Of a stretch of 64,000 bases of DNA, positions 38,014 through 46,542 are shown piece by piece. The notes beneath the pieces were generated by a model that searched no databases, was not told the origin of the DNA, and worked only from the letters and a program-made list of their open reading frames with translations. The number at the start of each line of letters is the position of its first letter. The stretch's first letter is position 1. Both the position numbers and the translations under genes were made by a program. Location: the NCBI RefSeq assembly GCF_022879595.1, contig NZ_CP084266.1:1178001-1242000 (forward strand). Reading direction: 5' to 3'. This stretch comes from Caballeronia sp. Lep1P3 (lineage in GTDB: Bacteria > Pseudomonadota > Gammaproteobacteria > Burkholderiales > Burkholderiaceae).

Positions 38014-38591
38014 AACGCGAGCAGGCGATCCCGCATGATGGACGCATCGCCCTTGTTGAACACTTCGACGAGATAATTCGCGTCCTTCACGTAAGCGGGA
38101 AAGCGCTTGTCCACGATACCGCTTGCCGCCAGCGTTTCGAGCGGCGCCTGCGTTCCCACGTCGCATGACTTGACGATCAGGAGGCGCTCCGCGTTGAGCG
38201 TCGTCGAAAGCCATGCGGCAAGGCTGTCGGATGTCGTGTCCCAGTTCGTCATGGAATCGGGCGTCGTGCGGATGAGATCGGTCGGCACCCATACAGCCAC
38301 GCGACCATCGCGCAGTGCGCGGCGAATCCGCTCTTCGTTCGATGCCAGCACGAGTTCGGGCAGCACGCCTTGCATGAGGATCGCGTACTGCGCCATCGCG
38401 AGCAGGCACATGTTGTGCGCCGCGAGATCGTCGAAGCGCCATTCGCGCTGATATTGACGCACCGCGTCCGCGAAATCGCCGCCGCCCGGCACGATCACGA
38501 CGCGCCCGCCGCCCACTTCCCAAAGCCGCGTCAACCACTCGCGCAGCGCGGGATCGTGGCTCAGGCTTCCCCCGATCTTGACCACCCACAT
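38004..38591 (-). CDS. mfnE: Amino acid kinase family protein, probable MfnE
   Basis: A 195-aa kinase of the aspartokinase/uridylate kinase fold with VVKIGGSLSHDP at the N-terminus, VVIVPGGGDFADAVR near residue 30 and a C-terminal KDANYLVEVFNKGD. In archaea an enzyme of this fold, MfnE, phosphorylates (aminomethyl)furanyl-methyl phosphate to the diphosphate. Its location between mfnB and mfnF supports this. It starts five bases after the mfnF stop. Confidence 0.72.
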   Translation of the reverse strand: MWVVKIGGSLSHDPALREWLTRLWEVGGGRVVIVPGGGDFADAVRQYQREWRFDDLAAHNMCLLAMAQYAILMQGVLPELVLASNEERIRRALRDGRVAVWVPTDLIRTTPDSMTNWDTTSDSLAAWLSTTLNAERLLIVKSCDVGTQAPLETLAASGIVDKRFPAYVKDANYLVEVFNKGDASIMRDRLLAFQA

Positions 38592-38595
38592 GCCA

Positions 38596-39687
38596 TTATC
38601 CTCGTTCGATGTTGACCGCTTCTATCGGCGATGCCGCAAGCAACGCCACCGCGACACTCGGCGCACACGTCGATGCCCACTGCGCGCATTGCGCGTCCGC
38701 TGAGGACACGCCTGCAAGACGCGCGAAATCGACGTAACCGCGCGCCTCTCTTTGCGCGAGCGCCGCCGCGAGAAAGCGTCCGCATCCCGCACCGACGACA
38801 GGCGCGCTCGCAAGCGCCGCGTGCTGGGCGCTCACGCGATGCAGATTCGCTTCGATTGCGCGCAACTGTTCATCGCGCCACTGCAACGCGAAACGCCGCC
38901 ATTCGTCGGCGCTCGCATCGATTGCATCGCGTCCGATCATTCGTGCGATGCGCGCGCAACTCGCGGCCTCGGTCTTCGGTCCGTTGTCCGCGCTCGCATG
39001 CTGATCGTGGCCGGCCCACAACTCGCCTGTCAGACGATAGACGTCCGCCGTCGTCGCGAACCATTCGTTCATGACGCCCGTGCTTTCGCCGCGAAACGCG
39101 ATGCGATGCGCGACGCCGCATAACGGCGTTCGCACGACGCCCTGATACACGAGTTCGCCGCTCGCGAGACGCTCGGCATCGTTCGTGCCGCGCGCGGCGA
39201 CGCGGCCCGCGACGATCGGCACGATGTCCGTCGTGGTGCTGCCGATATCGACGAGCAATGCATGGTCCATGCGCGTCGCGACCCATTCGGCCGTGGCGAG
39301 CCAGTTCGCGGACGCCACTTTGCGCCAGCCGTCCGCGCATGCGGAACGCGCGAGCCAGTTGCGCTCGCCGCCATAAAAGAGCGTGCGCGCACCGAGCCGT
39401 CGCGAGATGGCGCCTGTGAGCATGCGCACGCCTTCTGCGCGGTCCGCGAAGAGATCGACCATTTCGCCTGTCATCGTGACGGCGTGACGCGCGCACGCAT
39501 CGGCGGCTTGCGGCCAGCGCTCGAAGACGCAGTCGATGACGCGTTCGAGATGCGCGATGCCTTGCCACAGCGGACACGCCCATTGCGCGACATCGGCGAG
39601 CGCGCCCGCGCTGACCATCGACACCTTGACGTGCGCGCCGCCAACGTCCCAGCCGAAGACCGTCGCGATGCCGCCGCGCGTCGTCAT
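38596..39687 (-). CDS. mfnF: MfnF-like hydantoinase-fold protein, H4MPT-linked C1 pathway
   Basis: A 363-aa protein of the hydantoinase/acetate-kinase-like fold with FGWDVGGAHVKVS near residue 11 and ALLVDIGSTTTDIVPI near residue 142. In archaea MfnF couples the furan diphosphate to tyramine-glutamate to make the methanofuran core. The ATG at 39687 overlaps the stop of the mfnD-like gene, and a longer frame is arginine-rich and unlikely. Confidence 0.8.
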   Translation of the reverse strand: MTTRGGIATVFGWDVGGAHVKVSMVSAGALADVAQWACPLWQGIAHLERVIDCVFERWPQAADACARHAVTMTGEMVDLFADRAEGVRMLTGAISRRLGARTLFYGGERNWLARSACADGWRKVASANWLATAEWVATRMDHALLVDIGSTTTDIVPIVAGRVAARGTNDAERLASGELVYQGVVRTPLCGVAHRIAFRGESTGVMNEWFATTADVYRLTGELWAGHDQHASADNGPKTEAASCARIARMIGRDAIDASADEWRRFALQWRDEQLRAIEANLHRVSAQHAALASAPVVGAGCGRFLAAALAQREARGYVDFARLAGVSSADAQCAQWASTCAPSVAVALLAASPIEAVNIERG

Positions 39688-40736
39688 GACGATGCCCCGC
39701 ATGCGCGCAGCGAAGGGGCATCGTGCTGAAACCCCGGCACGCGATGCGCCGCGAGCAGGCGCGCGGCGAGCTCGTGCGTCCGGCTCAATTCCGCATAGGC
39801 AACGGTGAGGCGCGGATTCACTTCGATGACGACAGGCCCGCGTTCGCGATGCCATACGACGTCGATACCCACGAATCCGCGCAAGCCCGGCAGCGCGCGC
39901 GCGACACGCATGGCAAGCCGTTCGAGCACGCGGCCTTGCGTGCTGTTGCGATCGATCGCATCGGCATCGACGCCATCGAACTGAACGATGCGCTGATGCG
40001 GATTCGTGCGCGCCGCATCCGACAGACCGATGCGCTGACGATTGACCGATACGAGCTGCGTCGCGGCGTCGTCGCAGATGAGCGAAAGGCTCAGCGGTTC
40101 ACCGTCGATCCATTCCTGCAGCACGGGACTGCGCCCTGCTGCCGCGCGCGCGTCGTATTCCGCGAGGGCAGCATGCAAATCGTCATAGAGATGCGTGTCG
40201 AGGCCGCCGGCGCCGTCGTCGGGCTTGACGACCCATTGGCGTGCGCCGCTTGCCGCCGCGTCTTCCGGTTGAAGCGCGGGCGTTGCCGCGATGCCCTGCG
40301 CCGCGAGGCAAGCGGCGGTCGCGCTCTTGCTCGATGCCGCGCGAATGGCCTCTTTCTCGCATCCGAGCCAGCGCGCCGCGCCGACGGCATCGTGCATGCG
40401 CAGGAGCAGGCCATCGCATTCGGGCGCGACGACGATGGCGTAATCGTGCTCGCGCGCCATGCGCGCCACGAAGCGCGTGATGGGCTCGCCCGGCTCCGCG
40501 CGTCGATACGTGCAGCGCGGGAGCGCGTGCGTTTGCTCGAAGCGCGAACTCGCGACGGTGAGTTCGATACCGGGCAGCGCGCGCAAGTCGGCGGCGATTG
40601 CATCGCGCATCACGCGGCCTTCGACGATGAGCGCGCTCAGGTCGTCGAAGCTGCCCGCGCTTGCGACATCGGGATCGATGCCGCCGCCGGTGAGATACTC
40701 GAACACGAATAGTCTGGTCAAGGGGATGCCATCCAT
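39684..40736 (-). CDS. mfnD: ATP-grasp protein, probable MfnD (tyramine-glutamate ligase)
   Basis: A 350-aa ATP-grasp protein with LFVFEYLTGGGI near residue 9, QWVVKPDDGAGGLDT near residue 166 and VVIEVNPRLTVAYAELSRT near residue 304. MfnD joins glutamate to tyramine in methanofuran synthesis, and related enzymes build the polyglutamate tail of the bacterial cofactor. The ATG at 40736 shares two bases with the divergent ATG of the hisA-like gene; a TTG at 40721 would begin closer to the conserved LFVFE and is a real alternative. Confidence 0.75.
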   Translation of the reverse strand: MDGIPLTRLFVFEYLTGGGIDPDVASAGSFDDLSALIVEGRVMRDAIAADLRALPGIELTVASSRFEQTHALPRCTYRRAEPGEPITRFVARMAREHDYAIVVAPECDGLLLRMHDAVGAARWLGCEKEAIRAASSKSATAACLAAQGIAATPALQPEDAAASGARQWVVKPDDGAGGLDTHLYDDLHAALAEYDARAAAGRSPVLQEWIDGEPLSLSLICDDAATQLVSVNRQRIGLSDAARTNPHQRIVQFDGVDADAIDRNSTQGRVLERLAMRVARALPGLRGFVGIDVVWHRERGPVVIEVNPRLTVAYAELSRTHELAARLLAAHRVPGFQHDAPSLRACGASS

Positions 40737-41454
40737 GCAGGTGATACCGGTTCTTGATCTGCTCGACGCTCACGCGGTGCGCGCGGTGCGCGGCGAGCGG
40801 TCGCGCTATCGTCCGATCGAGTCATCGTTGTGCGCGACGAGCGATCCGCACGATGTGGCCCGCGCGCTCGTTGCCGCGACTGGCGCTTGCACGTTGTACG
40901 TGGCCGATCTCGGCGCGATTCTCGGGCGCGGCGCGCACATCGGCATGCTTGCGATGTTGTGCGATTCACTCGGCGCGGGCGTCGAAATATGGCTCGACGC
41001 GGGCTTCACCGAGTTTTCGTCGATGCACGCGCTCATGCAGGACGTTCTTCGCTCGACGCGATCGGGTCGTCCCGCGACGCTCGTGCCTGTGTTCGGCACC
41101 GAGACCTTGCTCGATCCACGCGCACTCGCGCATGCCGGCGCGGCCGGTTATGAGCCGATTCTTTCGCTCGACTATCGGGGAGGACGCGCGCTCGGCGCAT
41201 CGTGTATCGATTGCGCACTGTGGCCGTCGCGGGTGATCGTCATGACGCTCGATCACGTTGGCGCTGCGGGTGGCCCTGATCTCGTCACGTTCGACGCTGT
41301 CCGTGGTCTTGCCGGTGGCCGCTCGGTGTTCGGGGCGGGCGGCGTGCGACATGATGAAGATCTTCGCGTTGTTGCGCAGCGCGGCGCGCAAGGGTGGCTC
41401 GTTGCTTCTGCTCTTCATGATCGGACCTTGCTCAGGGTTTCTTCGTTTTTGTGA
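40735..41454 (+). CDS. HisA/HisF-like TIM-barrel protein of the H4MPT cluster
   Basis: A 239-aa beta/alpha barrel beginning MQVIPVLDLLDAHAVRAVRG, with VADLGAILG near residue 60 and VFGAGGVRHDEDL near residue 197. It resembles HisA, but such paralogues are a constant part of bacterial H4MPT/methanofuran clusters and their reaction is unresolved. AAGGGGA lies eight bases before the ATG. It is divergent from the mfnD-like gene with overlapping start codons. Confidence 0.8.
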   Translation: MQVIPVLDLLDAHAVRAVRGERSRYRPIESSLCATSDPHDVARALVAATGACTLYVADLGAILGRGAHIGMLAMLCDSLGAGVEIWLDAGFTEFSSMHALMQDVLRSTRSGRPATLVPVFGTETLLDPRALAHAGAAGYEPILSLDYRGGRALGASCIDCALWPSRVIVMTLDHVGAAGGPDLVTFDAVRGLAGGRSVFGAGGVRHDEDLRVVAQRGAQGWLVASALHDRTLLRVSSFL

Positions 41455-41541
41455 GACTCAATATTTATGCCAATGGGTTTTGATTGTTCGTTTCGTTTCG
41501 TTTCTTTCTTTGTTGCGTGACAGTGTGTTGCACTCGTGTTG

Positions 41542-41783
41542 CGGTTTTTGTTTCGGTGCTTAGTTTTCATGTCGGTCTATTGGCGTTGCCCCTCCCCGGG
41601 GCGGGGGTCACTTTCTTTGCGGCTGCAAAGAAAGTAACCAAAGAAAGCAGCTTTTCAGCCCGGAGCATGGAATGTGTGAGTAGCTCGCGAAGAAGCATTG
41701 GCACTCGGTTAATAAACAGCCTTGAATGACCTTCCACGCCCGCTGAGCGCCACGTCCTCCGAGCCCTTTGGCTCGTTAACACC
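41542..41783. repeat. Left arm of a large inverted-repeat element
   Basis: This 242-base arm matches, in inverted orientation and with scattered mismatches, the right arm made of 41908-41997 plus 43374-43526. Its outer end equals the short repeat at 15592. It contains a nested hairpin at 41610-41635 (actttctttgc, 4-base loop, complement). A spacer of 124 bases (41784-41907) holds an 8-base stem at 41815-41834. No credible gene is present in 41455-41997. Confidence 0.85.
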
Positions 41784-41907
41784 ACATCCTCGTTTTGCGC
41801 TTATGCCTTCGGCCCCGTCGCTAGTCAGCGACGGACGTCCATGAATTGCCTGTCGCTATGGTCTTGCTCGCGCGGGAAGACAAGCACGCATACCTTCGCG
41901 AACCTTC

Positions 41908-41997
41908 GGTGTTATCGAGCCAAGGGGCTCGCAGGACGTGGCGCTCAGCGGGCGCGGAGAGTCATTCAAGGCTCTTTATTGATCTGAGTGCCAATGC
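41908..41997. repeat. Right arm, inner part (90 bases), interrupted by the IS
   Basis: Reverse complement of the inner end of the left arm (ggtgtta...gagccaa, gacgtggcgctcagcgggcg, tcattcaaggct). It ends with gccaatgc at 41990-41997, the left copy of the target duplication. Confidence 0.85.
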
Positions 41998-43365
41998 GGA
42001 CCTATCCGTAATTCCGTGGGCGAGGCATATCATGAGAGGTAAAAGTCATGGATATGCCGATGAAGAAGAAACGCACCGTCGCGTCCCAGGCAGCGGCCCG
42101 CGGGCCGCTGCCTGAGTTGCCTGAAGCGCTGCTTGATGAGCTGGTGAAGGGTCCGATGACGCCCGGTGAGGTCCAGGACCTGATGCTGGCGTTCAACAAG
42201 GCGCTCATCGAACGCGCGATGGGCGCGGAAATGAGCATGCATCTGGGCTACCGGCCCGGCCAGCCCAAGCCTGCCGAGCAGACCAATGAACGCAACGGCG
42301 CCAGCGGCAAGACCGTCATCACCGAGCGCGGCGCGGTGCGGGTCGATCTGCCGCGCGACCGTGAAGGCAGCTTCGAGCCGATCCTGATTCCCAGGCACGA
42401 GCGCCGTTTCGCGGGCTTTGACGAGCGCATCATCGCCATGTACGCACGCGGCATGAGCGTGCGCGAGATTCAGGCATTTCTGGCCGAAAGCTATGGCACC
42501 GAGGTCTCACCCGATTTCATCAGTTCGGTCACCGATGAGGTGATGGCTGAAACGCTGGCCTGGCAAAGCCGTCCACTCGAGGCGATGTACCCGGTGGTGT
42601 TCTTCGACGCGCTGCGCGTGAAGATCCGTGGCGACGGCGTGGTGAGCAACAAGGCGGTGTATCTGGCGCTGGGCATTCAGGCCGACGGCCAGCGCGACGT
42701 GCTCGGCCTGTGGATCGAGCAGACCGAAGGCGCGAAGTTCTGGCTGAAGGTGTTCAATGAACTGAAGACCAGGGGCTGCCAGGACATCCTGATCGCGGTC
42801 GTCGACGGCCTGAAGGGGCTGGCCGAGGCGATCGGCACAGCGTACCCGCGCACGGCCGTGCAGACCTGCATCGTGCACCTGATCCGCAACAGCCTGGAAT
42901 ACGCCAGCTACAAGGACCGTAAAAGCGTCGCCGCCGCGTTGCGTCCGATCTATGGGGCGGCCAGCGAACAGGCCGCGCAGCAGGCGCTGGAGGCCTTTGC
43001 CGAAGGGCCATGGGGCGCGAAGTATCCGACCATCGTGCAGTCATGGCGACGGGCATGGGAGAACGTCACACCGTTCTTTGTGTTTCCCCCGGCGATACGC
43101 CGGGTGGTGTACACCACCAATGCCATTGAGAGTCTGAACATGCAACTGCGCAAGATCATCAGGACGCGCGGCCACTTCCCCAACGACGAGGCCGCCATCA
43201 AGCTGCTTTGGCTGGCATTGCGCAATGTGCTGGCGAAGTCGGTACGGGCGGCATTTGACTGGTCCTCCGCCATGAACCAGTTCGCTATTCTGTTTGGAGA
43301 GCGTTTTACCAACGCACGCGGGTAACTCCGCTAACCGCCTCGCCCACAAAAACGCGGATAGGTTC
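41998..43365 (+). mobile_element. IS256-family insertion sequence, complete
   Basis: The element is 1,368 bp. Its terminal inverted repeats read GGACCTATCCG and GAACCTATCCG at the tips, then both GTGGGCGAGGC after a 7-base variable stretch. It is flanked by direct copies of gccaatgc at 41990-41997 and 43366-43373, the 8-base duplication expected for this family. It carries one intact transposase. It landed inside the right arm of the inverted-repeat element, between the hisA-like gene and fhcB. Confidence 0.93.
42048..43325 (+). CDS. IS256-family (mutator-type) transposase
   Basis: A 425-aa DDE transposase. Seen are YRPGQPKPAEQTNERNG near residue 68, YPVVFFDALRVKIR near residue 180 (first Asp), ILIAVVDGLKGLAEAI near residue 247 (second Asp), CIVHLIRNSL, and the C-terminal TTNAIESLNMQLRKI with the catalytic Glu. 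The reading frame is uninterrupted, so the element may be active. The codons look less biased to G/C third positions than the surrounding C1 genes. Confidence 0.95.
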   Translation: MDMPMKKKRTVASQAAARGPLPELPEALLDELVKGPMTPGEVQDLMLAFNKALIERAMGAEMSMHLGYRPGQPKPAEQTNERNGASGKTVITERGAVRVDLPRDREGSFEPILIPRHERRFAGFDERIIAMYARGMSVREIQAFLAESYGTEVSPDFISSVTDEVMAETLAWQSRPLEAMYPVVFFDALRVKIRGDGVVSNKAVYLALGIQADGQRDVLGLWIEQTEGAKFWLKVFNELKTRGCQDILIAVVDGLKGLAEAIGTAYPRTAVQTCIVHLIRNSLEYASYKDRKSVAAALRPIYGAASEQAAQQALEAFAEGPWGAKYPTIVQSWRRAWENVTPFFVFPPAIRRVVYTTNAIESLNMQLRKIIRTRGHFPNDEAAIKLLWLALRNVLAKSVRAAFDWSSAMNQFAILFGERFTNARG

Positions 43366-43526
43366 GCCAATGCCCTTCCGCAAGCTGCACACGCACTCTC
43401 TGCTGCGGGCTAAAAAGCTGCTTTCTTTGGTTACTTTCTTTGCAGCAGCAAAGAAAGTGACTGCCGCCCCGCACAGGGGCAACGCCAATAGACCGCCACG
43501 AAAACTAAGCACCAAAACAAAAACCG
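43366..43526. repeat. Target duplication copy and outer part of the right arm
   Basis: Bases 43366-43373 repeat gccaatgc. Bases 43374-43526 continue the right arm, including its own hairpin (actttctttgc, loop agca, complement) and the outer end shared with the 15.6 kb repeat. Joining 90 and 153 bases gives a 243-base arm, equal to the 242-base left arm. Confidence 0.85.
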
Positions 43527-43539
43527 GCATACACATTGC
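43525..43539 (+). promoter_or_regulatory. Possible sigma-54 promoter of fhcBADC
   Basis: CGGCATAcacaTTGC has GG and GC at the right spacing and a perfect -12 element; the -24 element differs at three positions. It begins at the last bases of the repeat arm and ends 46 bases before the fhcB start. Confidence 0.4.
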
Positions 43540-43585
43540 TATAAACGCCCACTCCGAGCCAAAGAGAAACAAGCTCAGCACCGCC

Positions 43586-44836
43586 GTGCAAAAAACCTGG
43601 ACCTGTCCATTCTGCCCGCTGCTATGCGACGACATATACCTGACCGTCACAGCCGACGCACGCCTGGCCGCCACGAACACGTCCTGCCCGCGGCTCGCGC
43701 AATCGCTTGCGCGAACAAGCGCACAAGATGCAGACCGCAAGCCGACGATCGATGGCCAAGCCACCGATCTCGCGTCGGCGCTCTCGCAAGCCGCGCAGAT
43801 TCTGTCGCACGCACGGCAGCCGCTTTTCGGCGGACTGGCAACCGACGTGGCCGGCGCGCGCGCACTCTTTGAACTCGCCGCTCACAGCGGCGCCATACTC
43901 GACCATCTGCACGGCGACGCGCTCTGTGCGGCCACACTCGCGCTGCAAGACCGCGGCGCGCTCTTCACGACACTCTCGGAAGTGCGCTCGCGCGCCGATC
44001 TCATCGTCGTGTTCGCATGCGAGCCGTCGCGCCGCTATCCGCGCTTCTATGAACGCATCGACACGGCGCTTCGCGATGTCGACATCGTCTTTGTCGGATG
44101 CAACGTCGATCCAGCTGCCGGCACGCACACCGACGCCACGCTGCAAAACGCCGATGCCTTCGATACGCTCGCACTCTGGTCCGCACTCGTCGAAGGCCGC
44201 AAGCCCGATGCGTTCGCGGATACTGAAACGGCGCGCACGCTGCAACGTCTGATCGATCGCATCCGCGCAGCGCATTACACCGCGCTCGTCTATGAACCCG
44301 CCGCGCTGCCCGGCCCGCATGCGGCGCTCGCGATCGAAGCGATTCATCGCATCGTGAAGACGATCAACCGCACCGTGCGCGCGGGCGCGCTCGCACTCAC
44401 GGGCGACGACGGCTCAATGTCGGTGAATCAGGCGGTCACGTGGCTCTCGGGCTTTCCGCTGCGCACGCGCGTCGCCTTCGGCTTGCCGCTCGACTACGAT
44501 CCGCATCGCTATGACACGCATGCGCTCATGCATCGACGCGAAATCGACGCCCTGCTATGGGTGTCGAGCTTCGCGCCCGAGCCCTTGCCCGCAGCGCTCG
44601 CCGACGATACGCCCGCCATCGTGCTCGGTCATCCGGCGACGACGCTCGACGAACGCGCGGCGCCGACCGTCTTCATTCCCGTCGCGACGCCCGGCGTCGA
44701 TAGCAGCGCGCATCTCTTTCGCATGGACACATCGGTTGTCGCGCCGCTCGTCGCCGCGCGCGATGTCGGCTTGCCGACCGTGTCCGCCGTTGCGAGCGAA
44801 CTCGTAAAGCAGCTTCGCGCAAGGAGGCCCTCATGA
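43586..44836 (+). CDS. fhcB: FhcB, formyltransferase/hydrolase complex subunit B
   Basis: A 416-aa protein related to subunit B of archaeal formylmethanofuran dehydrogenase. The N-terminus has TWTCPFCPLLCDDI near residue 5, then GLATDVAGARALFELAAHSGA near residue 88. In bacteria FhcABCD moves the formyl group from H4MPT to methanofuran and hydrolyses it to formate; subunit B there has no redox role. No ATG is available near the conserved start, so GTG at 43586 is proposed. A longer frame is only translated repeat DNA. It overlaps fhcA by 4 bases. Confidence 0.88.
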   Translation: MQKTWTCPFCPLLCDDIYLTVTADARLAATNTSCPRLAQSLARTSAQDADRKPTIDGQATDLASALSQAAQILSHARQPLFGGLATDVAGARALFELAAHSGAILDHLHGDALCAATLALQDRGALFTTLSEVRSRADLIVVFACEPSRRYPRFYERIDTALRDVDIVFVGCNVDPAAGTHTDATLQNADAFDTLALWSALVEGRKPDAFADTETARTLQRLIDRIRAAHYTALVYEPAALPGPHAALAIEAIHRIVKTINRTVRAGALALTGDDGSMSVNQAVTWLSGFPLRTRVAFGLPLDYDPHRYDTHALMHRREIDALLWVSSFAPEPLPAALADDTPAIVLGHPATTLDERAAPTVFIPVATPGVDSSAHLFRMDTSVVAPLVAARDVGLPTVSAVASELVKQLRARRPS

Positions 44837-46542
44837 GCGTTGCGCGCTTGAGAGGCGGCACGCTTTACGATCCGACGAACGGCATCGACGGCGAGCGGCG
44901 CGATATCTTCATACGCGATGGCCGCATCGTCGAGGACATGGCAGCCGAAGCCATTCCCCCCGAGCGCGACTTCGATGCGAGCGGCATGGTGGTCATGGCA
45001 GGCGGCATCGATCTGCATTCGCACATCGGCGGCGGAAAGACCAATCTCTCGCGTCTTCTGCTACCGGAAGATCATCGCAACGATGCGCGCGCAATCGCGA
45101 ACAGACCCGGCGAAGGCCGCTACATGCGGCTGCCTTCATGCGGCACCTGCACGCCGGGCACGCTCGCGACCGGCTATCGTTATGCGGAAATGGGCTACAC
45201 CGCCGCGTTCGAACCGGCGATGATCGGCTCCAACGCGCGCCATACGCATCTGGAAATGGGCGATACGCCGATCATCGATCACGGCGCCTACGTGATGATG
45301 GGCAACGACGAACTGTTCCTGCAGATGCTCGGTGCGCGCGAAGACTTCCAACGCATGCGCGATTACGTCGGCTGGACCATCAACGCGAGCAAGGCGCTTG
45401 GCGTGAAGGTCGTGAATCCCGGCGGCATCTCCGCGTTCAAGTTCAACCAGCGCTCGCTCGATCTCGACGAAGCGCATGTGCATTACGGCGTCACACCGCG
45501 CGATGTGCTCAAGACGCTCACGCGTGCGCTCGCGGAGTTGCGCGTGCCGCATCCGCTTCATGTGCATGCAAGCAATCTCGGCGTACCGGGCAATGTCGCA
45601 ACGACAATCGGCACGATGGATGCCGCCGAAGGCTTGCCCATCCACCTCACGCATATCCAGTTTCATAGCTATGGCACCGAAGGCCCGCGCAAGTTCTCGT
45701 CGGGCGCGCGCGCAATTGCCGAAGCAGTCAATGCGCGGCCCAACGTGAGCATCGACGTCGGCCAGATCATGTTCGGACAAACCGTCACGGCTTCCGGTGA
45801 CACGATGATGCAGTTTCGTAACGCTCCGCTTGCGCGTCCGCGCAAATGGGTGCTCGGCGATATCGAATGCGACGGCGGCTGCGGCGTGCTGCCGTTTCGG
45901 TATCGCGAAGAGAGCTTCGTGAATGCGCTGCAATGGATCATCGGGCTGGAGATATTCCTGCTCGTCGACGATCCGTGGCGCGTTTCGATGACCACGGATC
46001 ATCCGAACGGCGCGCCGTTCACGAGTTATCCGCATCTCATCCGGCTGCTGATGGACAAGTCGTTCCGCGACGAAAGGCTCGCAACGCTCGACGCCGACGC
46101 CCAAGCGCTGAGCGTGCTCGGCGGCATCGAGCGCGAGTTCTCGCTCTACGACATCGCGATCATCACGCGCGCAGGCCCGGCGCGTCTGCTCGGACTCAAA
46201 GATCGCGGACACCTCGGCGCCGGCGCGGCGGCCGATATCGCCGTGTATCGCGAGGACGCCGACCGCGAGCGGATGTTCACGTCTCCCGCCTATGTTCTCA
46301 AGGATGGCGAACTAATCGCACGCGATGGAACTTTACTGACGACGCCAACGGGCGGCATCCATTACGTTCAGCCGGACTATGACCGCGCAATCGAGGCGCG
46401 CGTGCGCGAATTCACGCAGGCGAATCTTGCGGGCCGCTTCGACAACGTCGCCATCGGCGAAGACGAAATCTGCGCATGCTGCAACGGCGGCAAGCTCTTG
46501 CCGGTTGCATGTCTGGCAGGCCATGGAGCGAATCGGCCATGA
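44833..46542 (+). CDS. fhcA: FhcA, formyl-methanofuran hydrolase subunit
   Basis: A 569-aa amidohydrolase-fold protein with metal-binding GGIDLHSHIGGGK near residue 57, HPLHVHASNLGVPGN near residue 237 and LTHIQFHSYGTEG near residue 265. It hydrolyses formylmethanofuran to formate. AAGGAGG precedes the ATG. The C-terminus contains ICACCNGG with a CC pair. It is coupled to fhcB and fhcD by 4-base overlaps. Confidence 0.95.
   Translation: MSVARLRGGTLYDPTNGIDGERRDIFIRDGRIVEDMAAEAIPPERDFDASGMVVMAGGIDLHSHIGGGKTNLSRLLLPEDHRNDARAIANRPGEGRYMRLPSCGTCTPGTLATGYRYAEMGYTAAFEPAMIGSNARHTHLEMGDTPIIDHGAYVMMGNDELFLQMLGAREDFQRMRDYVGWTINASKALGVKVVNPGGISAFKFNQRSLDLDEAHVHYGVTPRDVLKTLTRALAELRVPHPLHVHASNLGVPGNVATTIGTMDAAEGLPIHLTHIQFHSYGTEGPRKFSSGARAIAEAVNARPNVSIDVGQIMFGQTVTASGDTMMQFRNAPLARPRKWVLGDIECDGGCGVLPFRYREESFVNALQWIIGLEIFLLVDDPWRVSMTTDHPNGAPFTSYPHLIRLLMDKSFRDERLATLDADAQALSVLGGIEREFSLYDIAIITRAGPARLLGLKDRGHLGAGAAADIAVYREDADRERMFTSPAYVLKDGELIARDGTLLTTPTGGIHYVQPDYDRAIEARVREFTQANLAGRFDNVAIGEDEICACCNGGKLLPVACLAGHGANRP

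Noticed and set aside
41567..42115. Two short open frames on opposite strands sharing similar protein text (for example RRTWRSAG)
   Set aside because: The similarity comes from the inverted-repeat arms; there is no ribosome site or composition supporting real genes.
43370..43585. N-terminal extension of fhcB starting at 43370
   Set aside because: The 72 extra codons are only translation of the repeat arm and the IS flank; the conserved FhcB sequence begins near 43586.
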